From assembly GCA_002335605.1 (NCBI GenBank), contig BEDY01000001.1, positions 2,728,001-2,792,000 of the forward strand: 64,000 nt of DNA. Reading direction: 5' to 3'. This document shows positions 11,117 to 24,064 of the stretch, in pieces. The translations under genes and the position numbers were made by a program. The stretch comes from Prillingera fragicola (Eukaryota > Basidiomycota > Tremellomycetes > Trichosporonales > Trichosporonaceae). The notes under the pieces were generated by a model. The model saw only the letters and a program-made list of their open reading frames with translations. It had not been told where the DNA came from and searched no databases. How positions within the stretch are numbered: position 1 is the first letter of the stretch; each line of letters begins with the position of its first letter.

Positions 11117-13752
11117 GCCGAGTGCTGCTTGTGTTAAATGCTAGTGTTGGTGGGTGGGGAATGCGAGAGTGGCAGATGTCTGAGATAAGATGTCAGCCCT
11201 ATTTGTACAAAGGCGTGTGGGAGTTGATCGACGTGACTGACCTTGACAGGAGGCTTGGCTATGAACGACAAGCTTTGTCTTTATTGATATTGATGCGGAT
11301 GAGGCGGCAGCGGGTCAGGCAGCGGAACTGTGCCGGTGATTTGATTGAGTTGCGGATGGGTGGCTGATGGCTGATGAACAGTTGTGGCGGTGGCGGGATG
11401 ATCGTGAGTATGATCAACGATGTGGTGGGCGGCCCTGCGTGACAGTGGTCTGGTAGCTATAGCAGGAATAGTGGTGGCGCTTGGGTGGCGTCCGCGTGGA
11501 TATGAGTGGCGTCCTCGTCTTTGAGCGAGAGAAAGAGTCTCGGGCCAGCGGAAAAGAAGGCAAAAGAGTAAGGAACCAGCAGTTCAAGGGTAAGGAAAAG
11601 CGGGACCCAGGGTCGGTTTTTGGGCGCGGGATCGAGCAAAGTTTTCTCCTATATGCAGTAGCTGCAGGCTGGCTGGGCAACGTAATGCAGGCAGCAGAGA
11701 ACTGGGGGTCGAATTTCGATCAGATGAAGTATGCGTATGTGGATGCTGAATTGAAATGACAGGAGACGTCTGATCACCGGCCGAAGTGTGGCGGAATGCT
11801 GAACTGTCGAAGATAAAATATAAATGAGACGCGTAATGCTAACCGGTCGAATGAACGCGTTCTTCGGCGAGCAAGGTGGTTGATTGCAACGGGTTGATTG
11901 CAATGCAAATGCAATAAATGCAGTCGGAGGCAAGAAACTCTAAACGAGATTGCGTATGTGGTGGCTCGAACGTGGTCGATGAACCTTGTTGTAATAAATG
12001 GCCGCGGTGACAGCCAGCCAGTGTAATGTCGAGCTAAATATGCAGGTAGGCCACAGGTAATCGCTGCGTAGCTGATGAAAGGGCTGGAACAGTGTTCTCG
12101 CGTGTGTATGCGTGTAAGAACTGGGGCTGCCGTGTGGGCGTGGGGTCCTGCGTAAAGCGAGGTAGTGTGGTGGTGGTATAAAAGGGTAGTGGTGAGGGGG
12201 GAAGGGGTGGAAAGAATACTGAGGAAGAGGGTTGATGCCAAAGAAGAATGAAGTCGAGTGAGCCGAAGGTGTATGGCAGCCCTTGTCGATTCAAGTGAGG
12301 AGGAGGCGGAGACTTGATAGCAAGAAGATGTGTCGGGTTATGAACATGTCTGGTTATACACTGCTGAAGCGTGTCGCGACGCACCTACCAAGGACGTCGC
12401 TGCCAATCCGGGTTGCTGGACGAAGGCTCATAGCAGTCGTACTCCTCCCCCCAAGTCAGTCTGCAACCAGGTCCCAAGTGCCTGGTCATCGCGTGCCGGT
12501 ATGAAGACAGGGACCACGGCCGACAGGGACAAAGCAGGTCACTGCAGCTCCCGCGATCCCGAGGTCGTGGCCAGGGGGTGGCGGTGGTTCTCCGGCACTA
12601 CGGCGAATGCAAGCTACAAGGTGCGGCGTCTTTAGCACCACTGATTCCCAGTACTGCCAGCTACTCGGAATCAACATGGTAAAGGCATGCCCTGGACGTG
12701 TGGGCTCGAGAGTGACGCTGGTCGCACGGCCTGTCCCAAGGCACTTGCTAATTCTCGAGCGTAGCTGCGGCATTCTAGCACCGTGGACAGACCACGACAT
12801 CCGCCCAGAGGCTCGACGAGAAGGAGAAGTCTTGCCAGAGACTTGTTCCTAAGTGTGCCTCGGAAGAGATGTCACGGCCTAGGTTGGGTCCCTGGGGACA
12901 AACCTGGGTTTTTGGACCTCTCATGGCCTTCCATGTGCTCGTCGTCTGTCTCTGGCGTGGTGTGCATCAGTACAATAACCTCCTTGCAAACTTACGCAAA
13001 GGTACGGCACGCGCTTTGGGCATGGTACGCGTGGATCTGGCATCCAGTAAACAGCGGAATTCTGGGATCAACGACCACAACACTACCGAGTGACATCGAG
13101 TCAGCACCACCGGGCCAGGCTAGCCGGCCATGCAAGCATGCCATCGTCGCAAAAACCATCGCTCCGGAGTGTGCGTAAGCCCAACAACACGCTACTAAAG
13201 GTACTTATGACATCGATTGCGCGGAGAACGTGGGAACGATAGGTGCAAGTGGGTCTCGTCCATTCCATAGCGACGTTACGATAGTCTGCGTAGCGGGCTG
13301 TTGGATCCAGGCTGCCATTTTGACGCGTCTGGATGGTGACAGACGAGCCGATGTCATCAAGCCGATGTCAAGCCGATGTCAAGCCGATGTCAAGCACTGC
13401 CAGTGCCCAGGCCAATTCATTCGCCATCTGCTACATGCTGTGTATAATGTATCAGCAACTATCCAGACCCCTTGGCCTCCTTGTTGCTGCCATTCAGCAA
13501 GAGGACGACAAGCTGACATGAGCTGGATGAGGTGAACCAACTCTGAGACAGCCGGGGGCAATGGAGATTGGCAGGGGTAAATCCAGGGGTAAATCAAGAT
13601 TAGAAACAAGGAGAATTTGTATTAGAAATGTGTATTTGATTCCGCTATTCCACCCATCAAGGCATTTCCTGTTGTGGTGGTCAGCTCGTCGTCATCACCA
13701 ACATCATTCTCGACCTGGCCTGATCGAACAGCCTCGTCAACACGCCGTCACA
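11117..13752. other. Gene-poor stretch (~2.6 kb), probable long upstream region
   Basis: No supported gene. The part up to ~12.3 kb is CT/CA-rich on the minus strand and could be promoter and long 5' leader of the Ser/Pro-rich gene. The rest has only short chance frames. A small 11-bp tandem repeat lies at 13346-13393. Confidence 0.5.
13346..13393 (+). repeat. 11-bp tandem repeat (AGCCGATGTCA)
   Basis: Three perfect adjacent copies from 13360, preceded by one copy offset by three bases at 13346. Too short and without spacers, so not a CRISPR array. Confidence 0.85.
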
Positions 13753-14291
13753 ATGCCTAGCATCGGCATCGGCTCGGAAGAGACAAAGCCGGAAACAAAC
13801 TCTCCATCATCGCAACCACAGGCAGCGAGCTCGATCGCAACGTCCGGCGCGGAGGAGGACTCGCGGCCTCCAAATCCCTGCTCACTCTTTGCCATTACCC
13901 AGTTCGAGTGCACGGCCACTTCCCGCGTGACGTGTTGGCCGCTTGAACGCGTCTTCCGCAAGTGAGTGAACTTTGTTTTTTCTTCGACTCTTCTGGCCTC
14001 TTCAAAACCGGTCTTTGTCAGGCGAGGCTCTGTTCTTTGACCGACCGGGAACTTGCTCTTGTTCCGCCTGCCGAAACCACGGCCAGCAGCTTCGCTGAGA
14101 TGCTGGTGAGCGTGCGGCTGTGTCGGTGTGGAGGTAACGCTGGTTACGACTCGCGTAATCCTCTGCATGAAGAGCGCATTGCTGGTACCGGAAGGGTGTT
14201 TCATCTTGTTGGCTCGCAGCGCCGTCTGCGTACAAGGACTTTACTGGAGCCCTTGTCCCGAACACATGCTCAGTCGCACCTGTGCCCGTAG
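13753..14291 (+). CDS. Probable Som1-like mitochondrial inner membrane peptidase factor
   Basis: Exon 1 (13753-13961) encodes ~70 residues with a disordered N-terminus followed by NPCSLFAITQFEC, then VTCWPLERVFRK. This reproduces the cysteine spacing of the Som1 family (C-x8-EC, then V-C-x-P-x2-R-x-F). In yeast Som1 assists the Imp1 peptidase in the intermembrane space. A strong GTGAGT donor follows at 13962. The best acceptor I can see is 14025-14026, which restores an open frame giving LCSLTDRELALVPPAETT and so supplies the next conserved Cys. The frame then runs to TGA 14289-14291 unless another intron (donor at 14106) intervenes, so the 3' end is uncertain. Family length is normally 70-100 residues. 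Confidence 0.5.
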
Positions 14292-17200
14292 TCCGCGCTT
14301 CCACATGGCTACCCTGCCAGACCCATTTGAGGCTACCATGGGCAAGCGGTATGGGGTAAGGGACAGCCCTGGACATGGTCTCCCGTTCGTGCCTTTGCCT
14401 GCTCGCGTCCGTGCCCACCGCAGAGCTGTTCAATGCTACCAACTCCTCCGTTTCGACTGCATCTTGGGGTCTACATCTTGAGACCCCATTCGGCAAACCC
14501 ATTCCTCATGTGCTTGCGCAGCCCATGCATAATTCAGCCTGATCTTGCTCGGACCGGTGTTGCCGGAGCAACCACCATCGAACCATTCCTGCACTCCAAG
14601 TCACTTGTTCGGGGGTCTCGAAAATGCAAGACAATAAGAATACGACGCTGATCGGAGCACAGGTGCGGCGCTGGACCGGCAGTAGAGGTCACGAACCGAC
14701 TCGTGGACAATGGGGGCGATGGCGTCCCGGTGGTCGACCCCCAATTCCTGTGAGTCAAGCCCATGCAGATCTCAACGGACCAACTCTAACAGCGCCTCCA
14801 GTGCACATCCGCCCCGAGGCAAGATATGGGCAGACATCCGCTAGTCTACGCTGCCACACATACGTCGCCACTCCCTGCCGGGCCAACCTTGTATAACGAT
14901 GGGTGTAGCAGCGCTAGTGACTCGTCCTGGTAAAGACAATGTCGACACCGCCCAAAGCGTCGTTGCTCGCCTGATCAAGCTTGATATCGTGGGAAAGTAA
15001 CAGCGCCTACACCTCAATACCCCCTAGAACGTGACCTCAAAAGGGAGGCGCTCATGACAAAATGCGCTGTAAAGAACGTCGTGAGACACCCAATGTAGCT
15101 CTCCTCAATGTGCACTGCTGTCATTACGCACATGAAAAAAAAAGTCTTTGACCGATCCTGAATCCCACAAGAGTTCTGGAGTCGTAGGTGAAGGGGCGTT
15201 AGTCCTGGACTGGATCGACCGTGGGAGGGAATGACCGTGGGAGTCGTCGGCGTGACGGACTCGGCGTCACGTTTGCATCACATACAGCCTGTATGGTGGA
15301 GAACGGCGGCCGCGATACGAACCCGAGGTCTTGATGGCCCATTGTCTGGCCATTGCTCGTCATGATTTATACGCTCCACTTGCATCCGCATTATTTCGGC
15401 TGACAGACAGTCGTTGTGAAATGGGAGGTGCCGAGTGCCACAAACTGCTCAGACTCGTGTATCTTTGTCCCAACGGCTCTGCAAGGTGTCCTTGTGGTGG
15501 AAACATTGCTTTGCTTTCTGCCTACGAAGCGAGTAGGTCCGTCAGAGACTGCATACATATCCCAGTTGTGCATGTCTCTATCGCCGAGCGCTTCTGTCCC
15601 TTGGTCTCGCGCCACACCCTGCTTTTACAATGGTCCCCCGCGACAAGCATGAGCATCTCAGGATTGACTTAACGGACGTCGGAGCAATTGTCGACCCTTT
15701 GCCTCTCATCAGTTCCGAACAGTGCTCCGCGTCACCGCGGCGCGGTGCCTGTGCCTACATTGCACGTTCAAGCTACCGTGAGAGCTCCGCAGGAGCATTG
15801 ATTCCAGGATAACGTGCAACGCCATAAAAGCACCACATGGACGACAAGGGGAGCGCTGGGGGTCAGCGTACGCACGACAAGGAGGATTCCAGGAAAACGC
15901 CGCGTCCCTAAGGCACCTGACAAAACTACGAGATAGAGAATGCGACAAAGAGAGAATTTCTAAAGCCCTCTGCAGCGTGACACTCCCCGGGTGCGTGTTT
16001 CAGCTGGTATCCCACGAATGCACACGCAGCGGCTGCCAGCTGGCGTGGGAGAGGTATCTCTGCCCCTTGCTTGTGCGGGGTTGCTCTTCCTGATGAGCTA
16101 GCGACGCCAGCTTGCCCAACTTGGCTGTAACCGTGCACGAGTGGCTTTGTATTGGCTGACATGAAGGTTTGGTCGTCGTCGAGGACCTGATCGATACGCA
16201 TACGTCTGTTGCATGCCGATCGGCCCCGCTTTAACGTCGCTCTCGCTTGGTCGAGATGGGCATCGTCGGGAGCTTGTTCAATGCTGTGGCCCCGGTTGGC
16301 CCCATTGGGACCAGGGTCAGTACCACAAGAGCCACAATGGCAATGCCAGGAGCAGCGACATAGAAATAGCTATGCTTAGGAACGCCTACTCCTTGCTGAC
16401 CCATGTTGAGGAACACGCTCACACAAAGTGTTTCACGCTCCAGTATAAGGTTGTACCGAGTATTGGTGGCGCCGGCGTCGACAGTGGCAGTAACACACCA
16501 CCCGAGTTTCCCAAACTCGCACTCCTTTCCCCCACTTTTACATCCTGGTCACCCAGGTATACGCTCTTGCATACCTGACCCGACTACCTAGACCCCTGAC
16601 CCGGCAATGTGTCTTTGTCTGGCCAGCGAATAGAGCAGCAGCATACGGCGTACGGAGGTACCGAGCCTTCCGGGCAAGGTACTGTGTCCCACGCCTAAAT
16701 GGCACTAGCTACCGGAACGGATCGATACAAGTGTAGCACGTATAGACAGTGAAAATGGAATCATTGTGTCGTGACAAGGGTGCAGAAAGTCTGGCCGAGG
16801 ACAGCATCGGAGACGGCAAGGAGAAACTGTCAGGGCTGCCGAAGCTGCCTCTTCTTGCTTGTTCGCGAATGCCCTTGTTTGCAGTGCGTACCTCTCGGCT
16901 ACTTCAGCACCTTTTTGGTCAGTGTGGCAGTAGTGTGGACGTGGTTGCTTGAACGTTCATTCACCGTCGACGACCATAGGTAGACGCGCTTCACTGCTGT
17001 CCGCCGTCTCACCCGACTTGCTCTCATCGATGCTGTGCACATCATAGTCACGCTCACAAAGCACTTCACAATGCATTCCAGCACTCTTAGTTACCGGATG
17101 CAAGATTGGGGACGAGTTGGTGGGCTTGCACTTTGGCACCGATCCGCGCATATTAGCAAGCCGCAGTACCTACAGTATCACGCACTTTCCAGACCAAGTA

Positions 17201-18857
17201 GCATCTACCCCACGACACACAGACATGCTTACCAGCTCTTCTTGGCCCTAACGCATACCCACAGACGCAGCATATCGAACACTGTGAACATTATGGCCAG
17301 TAGTAGTGCCACCCCGGCGCTTGTCACCCTGGTACGCCGCGGCACCGGCCGTGATCAGTGTTCCGCGACACAATGTTGAGACATCCGGCTCGGAACGTGG
17401 CTCACGATGCCGTCAATCTGAGGGATCGGATGTGCGCTTCCATTGTATTAGTGAGCTGGTCGTTGTCCCAACCCACGAGTCAGTACACGGCCCTTCGGTA
17501 CTCTTCCACGTCGCAGGTTGCAGGGAACAGAGTGACCACTGTTGTGCAGTGGGCTTTGTACAGTGTAAAAAGAATTCGCCGCAGGGCAGCCATAACGTGT
17601 ATAACGTATTTTCCCTTCAGCCGTCCATGCTGGCAATTTCATGCCCCCAAACCGAGCCGCACCGCGCTGCGGGAACACTGTGCCAACGACAGAGTACGGC
17701 CTCGGGTCAGGTAGTCAGGAAAGAAATCAAGGAAAGCACGCGACTAACCTTTTTTTACCGTTTTTTCTTTTTCCTTAAGAGCCGAGATTGATCGAAGCGG
17801 GAACCCGCGCGGGTGAGGTCACGAAACGCGATCCGGGTGAGCCGGGAGTGACTTCCGCGTGACTTGTTGTCCTGGTGTCTAGATTGAGATTGCACGCGTT
17901 GTGGAGAATCATACATATACGTTGCTGAAAAGCTTACTTGCCCACGGTGGTCTTGTTTCTCGTCGCGTCGACGGGCGGTTGGAGGGGGTCTGGGAGGTGG
18001 GCGATGGCTTACCCCCCTCTCCCCCCGGTTCATGGCAGTGAGTGGTCTTTCAGCGAGCGCACTGGGACGAGTGCTGACGAGCAAACCATGCATGATGGAG
18101 ACTACGAGATTGAAGAGATCGACGTTGCTGATAAGATAACGATCCACTGAGGAATGAAGATCATCAAATTGCTTGGCTCTCCACCATACCACCATCGCGG
18201 CCGATTTCGACTCGAACCATCAGAGTTCATACCTCAAGCCGCACCATACTCTGCATATCCCACCCCCCGCGCCATGCTCGCATCCCAAGCCACCCATGCA
18301 TACCCAGCATCGCTCTCGCCCATTCCTCACAGCCTTCACCTTCGCCTTGCTCGCCAACAAACCATCCCGTCGCGATGCCCACCAAGCCACCCCAAACGTC
18401 CTCCAAACCTTGACGCGACACGTACACCTTCCTTCGCCGACTGATCTCAGCCCCTCGAGAGCACGCAGTCAGTCACCGGTCTCACGAGCTGCTTGTGCAT
18501 GCCCCCAGCCGTTTCGAACGGCTGAACATTGACACGGCTCTCGAAATCCCAGCCCACTCTCACTCTAAGGTCCCGAACTGGCGTCCGGTTGCACAACGTT
18601 TATGCTCTGGTGATCACGGATCGCCGTGCCCAGGGACGAGATGACTCTAAGCGAACGTGATGGCCGGTGAGTCTTGGCATGCCAAGTTGGATGTGAGTTG
18701 CGACGAGAGGGCCAACGTACTGTGGAGGATGGTTCTTCCCCACTGCGACTTGACTAATTCATAGACTCGTTCCGTCCTACCGGAGCTACCCCGCCGCCCT
18801 CCTACAGCCTCTTCCTAACCCATGGTTCCCCTTCCACGTCTCGATCCTATCAGCTCA
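14292..18857. other. Gene-poor stretch (~4.6 kb)
   Basis: No supported gene. Only short, overlapping frames occur. One at 16771-16983 encodes a hydrophobic LGYFSTFLVSVAVVWTWLL-type segment but has no partner exons. A T-rich tract lies at 17750-17775 and an A8 run near 15135. No tRNA, terminal repeat or transposon motif seen. Confidence 0.5.
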
Positions 18858-20641
18858 TTAGATGGTGTACCTAAAGTCTGGGTTCTGCACAAGTCAGCAC
18901 ACGTCAAAGCAGAGACAGAAAACCTACGGCCAGATCAGTGAGGTCCTCGAACGCAAGCTCGTTGGCAGGAGGAACATTGTTCTGCGCCTCCTCGCGCTTC
19001 CTGTTCCGGCGCACGAGCATCCAGCGCGTAACGAGAACGGTGATGATCAGGCATGTGTCTGACTCGTCAGTCACTACACCCTCACAGGTTTCGACTCACA
19101 GATACCGAGGTGGATGTACAGCGAGTTGATGTAGCGCGGGGCCCACTTGGACTGGAAGATCTGCGGGGAGATGGCGTTGCCCGACGCCCAGCCAATGTAT
19201 GTTACCGCGTAGACGATTGATTTTTTCGTCTGGCCGGCAACGTTGCGTGAGAGTGTGAGGAAGATGGGTGGGTTGCACTGCTGTCAGCTCTTGTATATGG
19301 GGTTGACTTACGGCCTGGAGACACTGCATGCAGTAGAACGCCACGATGAGACCGGCGCGTGTGGCGGGGCTAGGCGCCACGGTGATGAGCGTAATGGTGC
19401 CGATAATGTTGGGGATGCAGAAGATGATGATACACAGGAGCGTCTGCTTGGTCTTGGAGATGAGCCACCCCATGAGCGCGTACATGAGCAGACTCATGAC
19501 GCCAATGGGAATGTTCAGGAGCTGACTCTCCTCGACACTGAAGCCAAACGCCTTGTTGATGAGCAAGTTGGCGAATGTGCCGATTCCACCGACAATCATG
19601 CACTGGAAGCAGGACATGAGGAAGAGGAGGTAGGTAAGCGGGTCCTTGGCGGCCTCCCAGGCTTGCTCGGAACGCCAAACTTTCTGCTTCAGGCCTTGGT
19701 TGTTTGGGCGTACGCGCTCGACAAACTTGACCCGCTCCTCCTTTGTCAACCAGCGTGCGCGCGTGGGCGAGTCGGGCATGAACAGCAGGACGGCGAGGGA
19801 GATGGCAAACGATCCAAGGGAAATGACGAGGTGCATGTACTGCCAGCCGCGGAGACCGTAGCCGTGAAACTTGAGGTGGTAAAAGCCAAAGCCCAGGAGG
19901 CCGCCGATGATATAGTTGAGGCCGATCATTGCCTGCCAGGCCGCGGTGACGGGAGGTTGTTCCTCCTTGAGATACCATTGAACAGTGACTAATTGTTAGT
20001 GATGCACCTTGACGAGGCACTCACTGGCAAGCAAGCAAGGGCCAACCAGAGACTCGAAGAAGCCCAAAAGGAAGCGAATAGCAAGAACAGGCCCGATAGA
20101 CAGCGAGAAGGTGAGACCCATGAGGAGGATTGACCAGATGCAGATTCCGCCTGCCAGGAGTTTACCCAGAGGCAGGCGACGGACACACTGGTTTGCCTAA
20201 AGGGTCAACTCGTTACTCAAGTTTGCACATAAGACATACCACTGGCTCGCCGAGAATGATACCGCACCATAGCACAGTGTTGGTGAGGGCATAGTCCTGT
20301 CCCTTGGCGCCCACATCGTCAATCCAGCCCATGATGCTGAACGTCAGCTACGCTGAGGTCTTGTGCACTCACGAAGCTGTACCAAGAGTACCCTTGTCGA
20401 GCACCTGCCCAAGATAGGCAAGACACATGAGAGGCAGGATCCGCTTGTGAACACGCCAACGCATCGCAGCACTCTCCTCCTCGGTGATGGTAATGCTTGG
20501 GTCGACATAGCCGCGCGCGTCTTGGTCGACAACTTCAAAGGCCTTGGCATCCTTTGTCTCCTCGATGTCTCTGTGCTCAAACTCGCGATGCTCGGTGGCA
20601 AACCCAGGCTTGGAATCCTTGTCGAGCGTTGCAGTCGCCAT
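18858..20641 (-). CDS. MFS permease of the Dal5/allantoate anion:cation symporter family
   Basis: Plasma-membrane uptake of small organic anions (allantoate, nicotinate, pantothenate and relatives in this family). ATG at 20639-20641 starts a ~60-residue acidic cytosolic N-terminus. It is followed by the typical first helix RILPLMCLAYLGQVLDKGTLGTAS, a diverged form of the usual LDRxN motif. Later blocks are RRLPLGKLLAGGICIWSILL, RFLLGFFESLVGPC, the IIGGLLGFGFYHL helix, MPDSPTRARWLTKEE and the C-terminal helices. About five or six short introns are needed. The last one removes a premature stop at 18904-18906, and the protein then ends in DLTDLANPDFRYTI, the classic Dal5-family tail, stop at 18858-18860. 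The substrate cannot be read from sequence. It is divergent in context from the regulator at 25.8 kb but shares promoter motifs with it. Confidence 0.85.
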
Positions 20642-20834
20642 TGTGATTGCTAGAGTGTGGGTCACCTGTGGGGCGGATGCGGGGCTCTTTTCATGATGAC
20701 TTTCGAGCTGTTATATTGTAAAGTGAGTCATGGTATCGTTGCCAGTGTTGTGAGCAATTGTAAGCAGCCCACTGGTCAGCTGAGAGGAGTGTCTTGCGAC
20801 AAGGATCGATGTCGAGGAAGAGGGAAAGGGATGG

Positions 20835-20870
20835 GGCATCTCCATCTCCATCTCCATTTCCATCTCCATG
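20835..20870 (-). promoter_or_regulatory. GGAGAT hexamer tract upstream of the permease
   Basis: Five near-perfect hexamers, read as GGAGAT on the coding strand of the permease and lying 195-230 bp before its ATG. Similar GGAGATGG/GGAGGT units occur in the divergent promoter at 24225-24290. Confidence 0.4.
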
Positions 20871-20910
20871 ATCACTCGGCAAAGGCCGGTCCGATCGCCC
20901 GGCTGCCCAG

Positions 20911-20919
20911 GTTGCCGGT
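20911..20919 (-). promoter_or_regulatory. ACCGGCAAC motif upstream of the permease
   Basis: GTTGCCGGT on the plus strand is ACCGGCAAC on the permease strand. The same 9-mer occurs twice in tandem before the Zn2Cys6 gene (25699-25718). CGG/CCG triplets are the half-sites used by this regulator class. Confidence 0.3.
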
Positions 20920-21296
20920 TCGTCCACCCACGCAAGGCGACGCTTGTTGATGTGTGTATGCAGGCCGTTAGGGCAGTCAAAACGCTGTTGGATGGCCATG
21001 CATGACCAGGTAGTACGAGAAGAAAAGAGACAAAATCATGCATACGAAAAGCGAGTGGGCACTGGCAGCGGTCCACTGTCCACTGTTTGTTGCGTGCCTG
21101 CCACTACTCACACTATCATTCAGATCATCTTACCTCCGTCGGCTGGGTCTCTGTCTCGTTAGTCAGTAACGCGAGATACGGCCTGTAAAAGAACAATTGG
21201 CACGACAAGCCACATGAGGTAGACATGAGGTAGAGACAGTTCCAAGCATTTAACTCATTCATAGACCATCTCTGCCAAGCTATTATTTCTGACATC

Positions 21297-24064
21297 CTAA
21301 GCCGTGCCATCACCAAGGTGGCGAGCAAAGACTGTGCGACCATTGAGGCCCTTGGCGGTGACTACTTGGTCGTCACCTGGCATGAGATCAATAGCCTGGT
21401 CCGACCATTTGCACTCGCTTCCGTCTCCCTCGACGTCCAATACGATGCCCTTGATGGGCATGCTGCTGGATAGCGTCACCTGGTCGCCGTCCACGGTGAT
21501 CTTGAGCTTGGCGTCGGGGAATGTGAGATATTTCCATGGCTCGGGCCAATTGGAATAGCGAGCGAGAACAGTGTTGCCATCCATCAACCTCGCCTGTACG
21601 ACGATTGGGCGAGGCACCTCGGAGCGAAGAGTACGCGTCGGCTGGCCGGGCACATCACCCTTCCAGACCTCTGTGGAGGCGTTAGAGGCCAGGGTGACAG
21701 GGAAGGACCGGCGGTCGACCTCGCCTTCGTTCAGGTCAAAGGAGACCAGCTCGATAGTCGCTTCCTTGGGCTGGAGAGTCGAGTTGCATGCCCACAGTTC
21801 AATCTCGTTCCGGATAGTCAAGAACGAGGAAGTTTGGGCATCGCGTTTGGTAATAATCTCCTTACGCGCCATGCCGACAGTGTAGGGCCGCATCTCACGG
21901 GCAATGGCGAAAAAGGCAGGCTTAGGCCTGAGATAGTAGTCGCAAATAGCCCACGACACGCATGGCCAGCAATCATTCAACTGTGGCGTCAGCAGGTCAC
22001 GCTCACTGCAACTCACCTGCCACACCAACGCTCCGGCAGTGTACTCCCTCCCGCGGCCACGCCACTCCCGCCTCCACAGCCTGTAGGCCGCTCCAAGCGT
22101 TTCAGCCTGCATGATCTGCGTGTAAAAGACATAGCTCTCCATGTCGAACGCGTGTCGAAAGTTTTCCATGAGATACAGCTCAATGCGGCGCTCAAACCCG
22201 ACCCCCTTGTTGTGCTGGACACTAACCCGGCTCTGGGGGAAGAACTCGGTAGCTTCCTGGCCAGGCTCAAAGAACTCGCGCACAGTCCGCAAGTTGGGGT
22301 ATCCCTGCATGCCAAACTCGGAGACAAAGCGGCCAGCTAGCTTGTCCCAGTTTGACCACGGTTCTTGGGTGCCGTGCCAGACGTTCCATTGGTGAATGTC
22401 CCCCATTGTCGCGTCCTTGGTGTTCACGCCGCCGTAGGGTGAGCCGCGGTGGTAGTGGATGTTGCACATCTGCTCGACTACTTTCGGGAGAATGATCTCG
22501 TAAATGTGGCGCCTGAGATCAGCTTCAGTTGGAAGAGGTACGCACGAGGGGAACTTTGTCTGCAGGTAGTTGCCAGAGTTGTCGCTCCAGTCCATGACGC
22601 CCTCGCGGTCGGCGAGCATGTAGTCTTCGTTGTTGCCGGCAAAGATGACCACCGATGGGTGGTTGCGAAGACGTTTGACCACCGTCTCAGCCTCTTTCCT
22701 GACATTCTCGTTCATGCGGGGGTATGACGGGTAGAGCCCGCACCCAAACATGAAGTCCTGCCACACAAGCACGCCCATTTCGTCACAAGCGCTGCTGTTA
22801 GCCAGTGTTTCTCCCGTGCCAGTCTCACTTGTAAAGAGCCTCATCCTCGTAAACACCGGCACCCCAAACACGCAGCATGTTCTGATTTCCAGAGACCATG
22901 AGCGCGACCCAGTCGCGGTAGCGCTGCGGCGAAATCTCCGTGAGGTAGTTGTCGGCTGGAATCCAGTTACTCCCGCCGCAGAAGATGCGCACGCCGTTGA
23001 CCTCGAACAAGAAAGTGGTCCCTGGCTGGTCGAGCAGGGGTTCTTGGATGACTTGGGCGTGACGGAATGCGACGCGAGACGAGGTGCTGGCGAGAACGAC
23101 AGACTGGGAGGTCAGCTGTTAAATCTGCTAATTGCGCTCACATCATTGATCAGCTCGATATCGAGGGTGTAGAGTGCTTGTTTGCCATAGTTGACTGGCC
23201 ACCACGCTTCAACTTGATCGGGGACGCTGAGTTTCAAGTCCAAAAGACTCTTCTGCTTGACCTGCTTGACCACCAGGCCCTCACTTGTCTTGAGAGTGTA
23301 CTGGATCTCATACACCTCTGGCGGCGACGGGAAGATGTCCAATTCCTTGACTGCGAGCGAAGCAGTGTCAAAGGAAGGAGCGACAAGATCGCAGTCTACC
23401 CGTGTTTCAATGCGATAGGCATACGTCTCGAGGACGATCGGGCGCCATGGGCCAACAGTCATGATAATGGGTCCCCAGTCCCAGCCCCAGCCATACTGGG
23501 CTTTACGGGCGTAGAGGCGGTTGGACTCGCCGTTCCCTGTCGTCAGTGTCGCCCTCTCACCGGGACTCACAGAGTGTTTTCGGACCTCCATTGGCAGCTT
23601 CCTCTGCTTTAGCAGTCAGAAGGGGCGAGGCAAACTTGAGCTCCAACGTGTTGCTGCCTTTGTGCAGTTTGTCCTTGACTGCAAAGCGGTGGGCGATAAA
23701 CATGTTGTCCGTGTGCGCGACCAGTTGACCATTGAGAAATATGTCGCAGAAGGTGTCGAGTCCCTCAAACACAAGGTCGGCACAGCCGGTGAGCTGGTCG
23801 GTAGTAACCTCAAAGGTCGTCTTGAATGCCCAATCGGCCTCTTGGATCCCTGCGCGTCAGGCTCTGCTCGACGCTAAGCAACTCACACTGGACGTCCCAC
23901 TCGGCGAGACCTTTGTAGGCGTCTGGAATCTTGCCAAGCTTCTGCAGCTCGACGTGCACGGAGGTCGGGACTTTGCATGGAGACCAGTCTTTGGTGATGT
24001 TTGGCCAGGAGGCAGAGGAGATCTGGGTGAACTCCCAGTTGTCGTTGATCGTCTGGGTAGGCAT
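21297..24064 (-). CDS. Intracellular beta-mannosidase, glycoside hydrolase family 2
   Basis: Releases terminal beta-mannose from mannan and N-glycan-derived oligosaccharides. ATG at 24062-24064 gives MPTQTINDNWEF with no signal peptide, so it acts inside the cell, as MndB-type enzymes do. The GH2 order is visible: a sugar-binding jelly roll (DTFCDIFLNGQLVAHTDNMF), the Ig-like domain (QYGWGWDWGPIIMTVGPW), then the catalytic barrel (GGSNWIPADNYL, NMLRVWGAGVYED). The acid/base is Glu in AGNNEDYM and the nucleophile is Glu in FVSEFGMQGYPNLRT. About six introns interrupt it (near 22.0, 22.5, 22.8, 23.1, 23.55 and 23.87 kb). The stop is TAG at 21297-21299. The length of ~850 residues is normal. Its neighbours suggest sugar or carboxylate catabolism. 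Confidence 0.9.

Larger units (their letters stand above)
20642..21296. other. Promoter region of the MFS permease
   Basis: About 650 nt between the permease start and the 3' end of the beta-mannosidase gene, both on the minus strand. It contains a CATCTC/CCATCT tract (20835-20870), CCGG-rich sequence at 20885-20920, and no supported gene. Confidence 0.6.

Noticed and set aside
18904..18906. TGA as the end of the Dal5-type permease
   Set aside because: A GTAGGT...CTGAC...CAG intron removes it and restores the family's conserved NPDFRYTI tail, ending at 18858.
19243..19992. 249-codon plus-strand frame inside the permease
   Set aside because: Shadow of the MFS coding sequence; Glu/Gly/Asp-rich composition mirrors the hydrophobic helices on the other strand.
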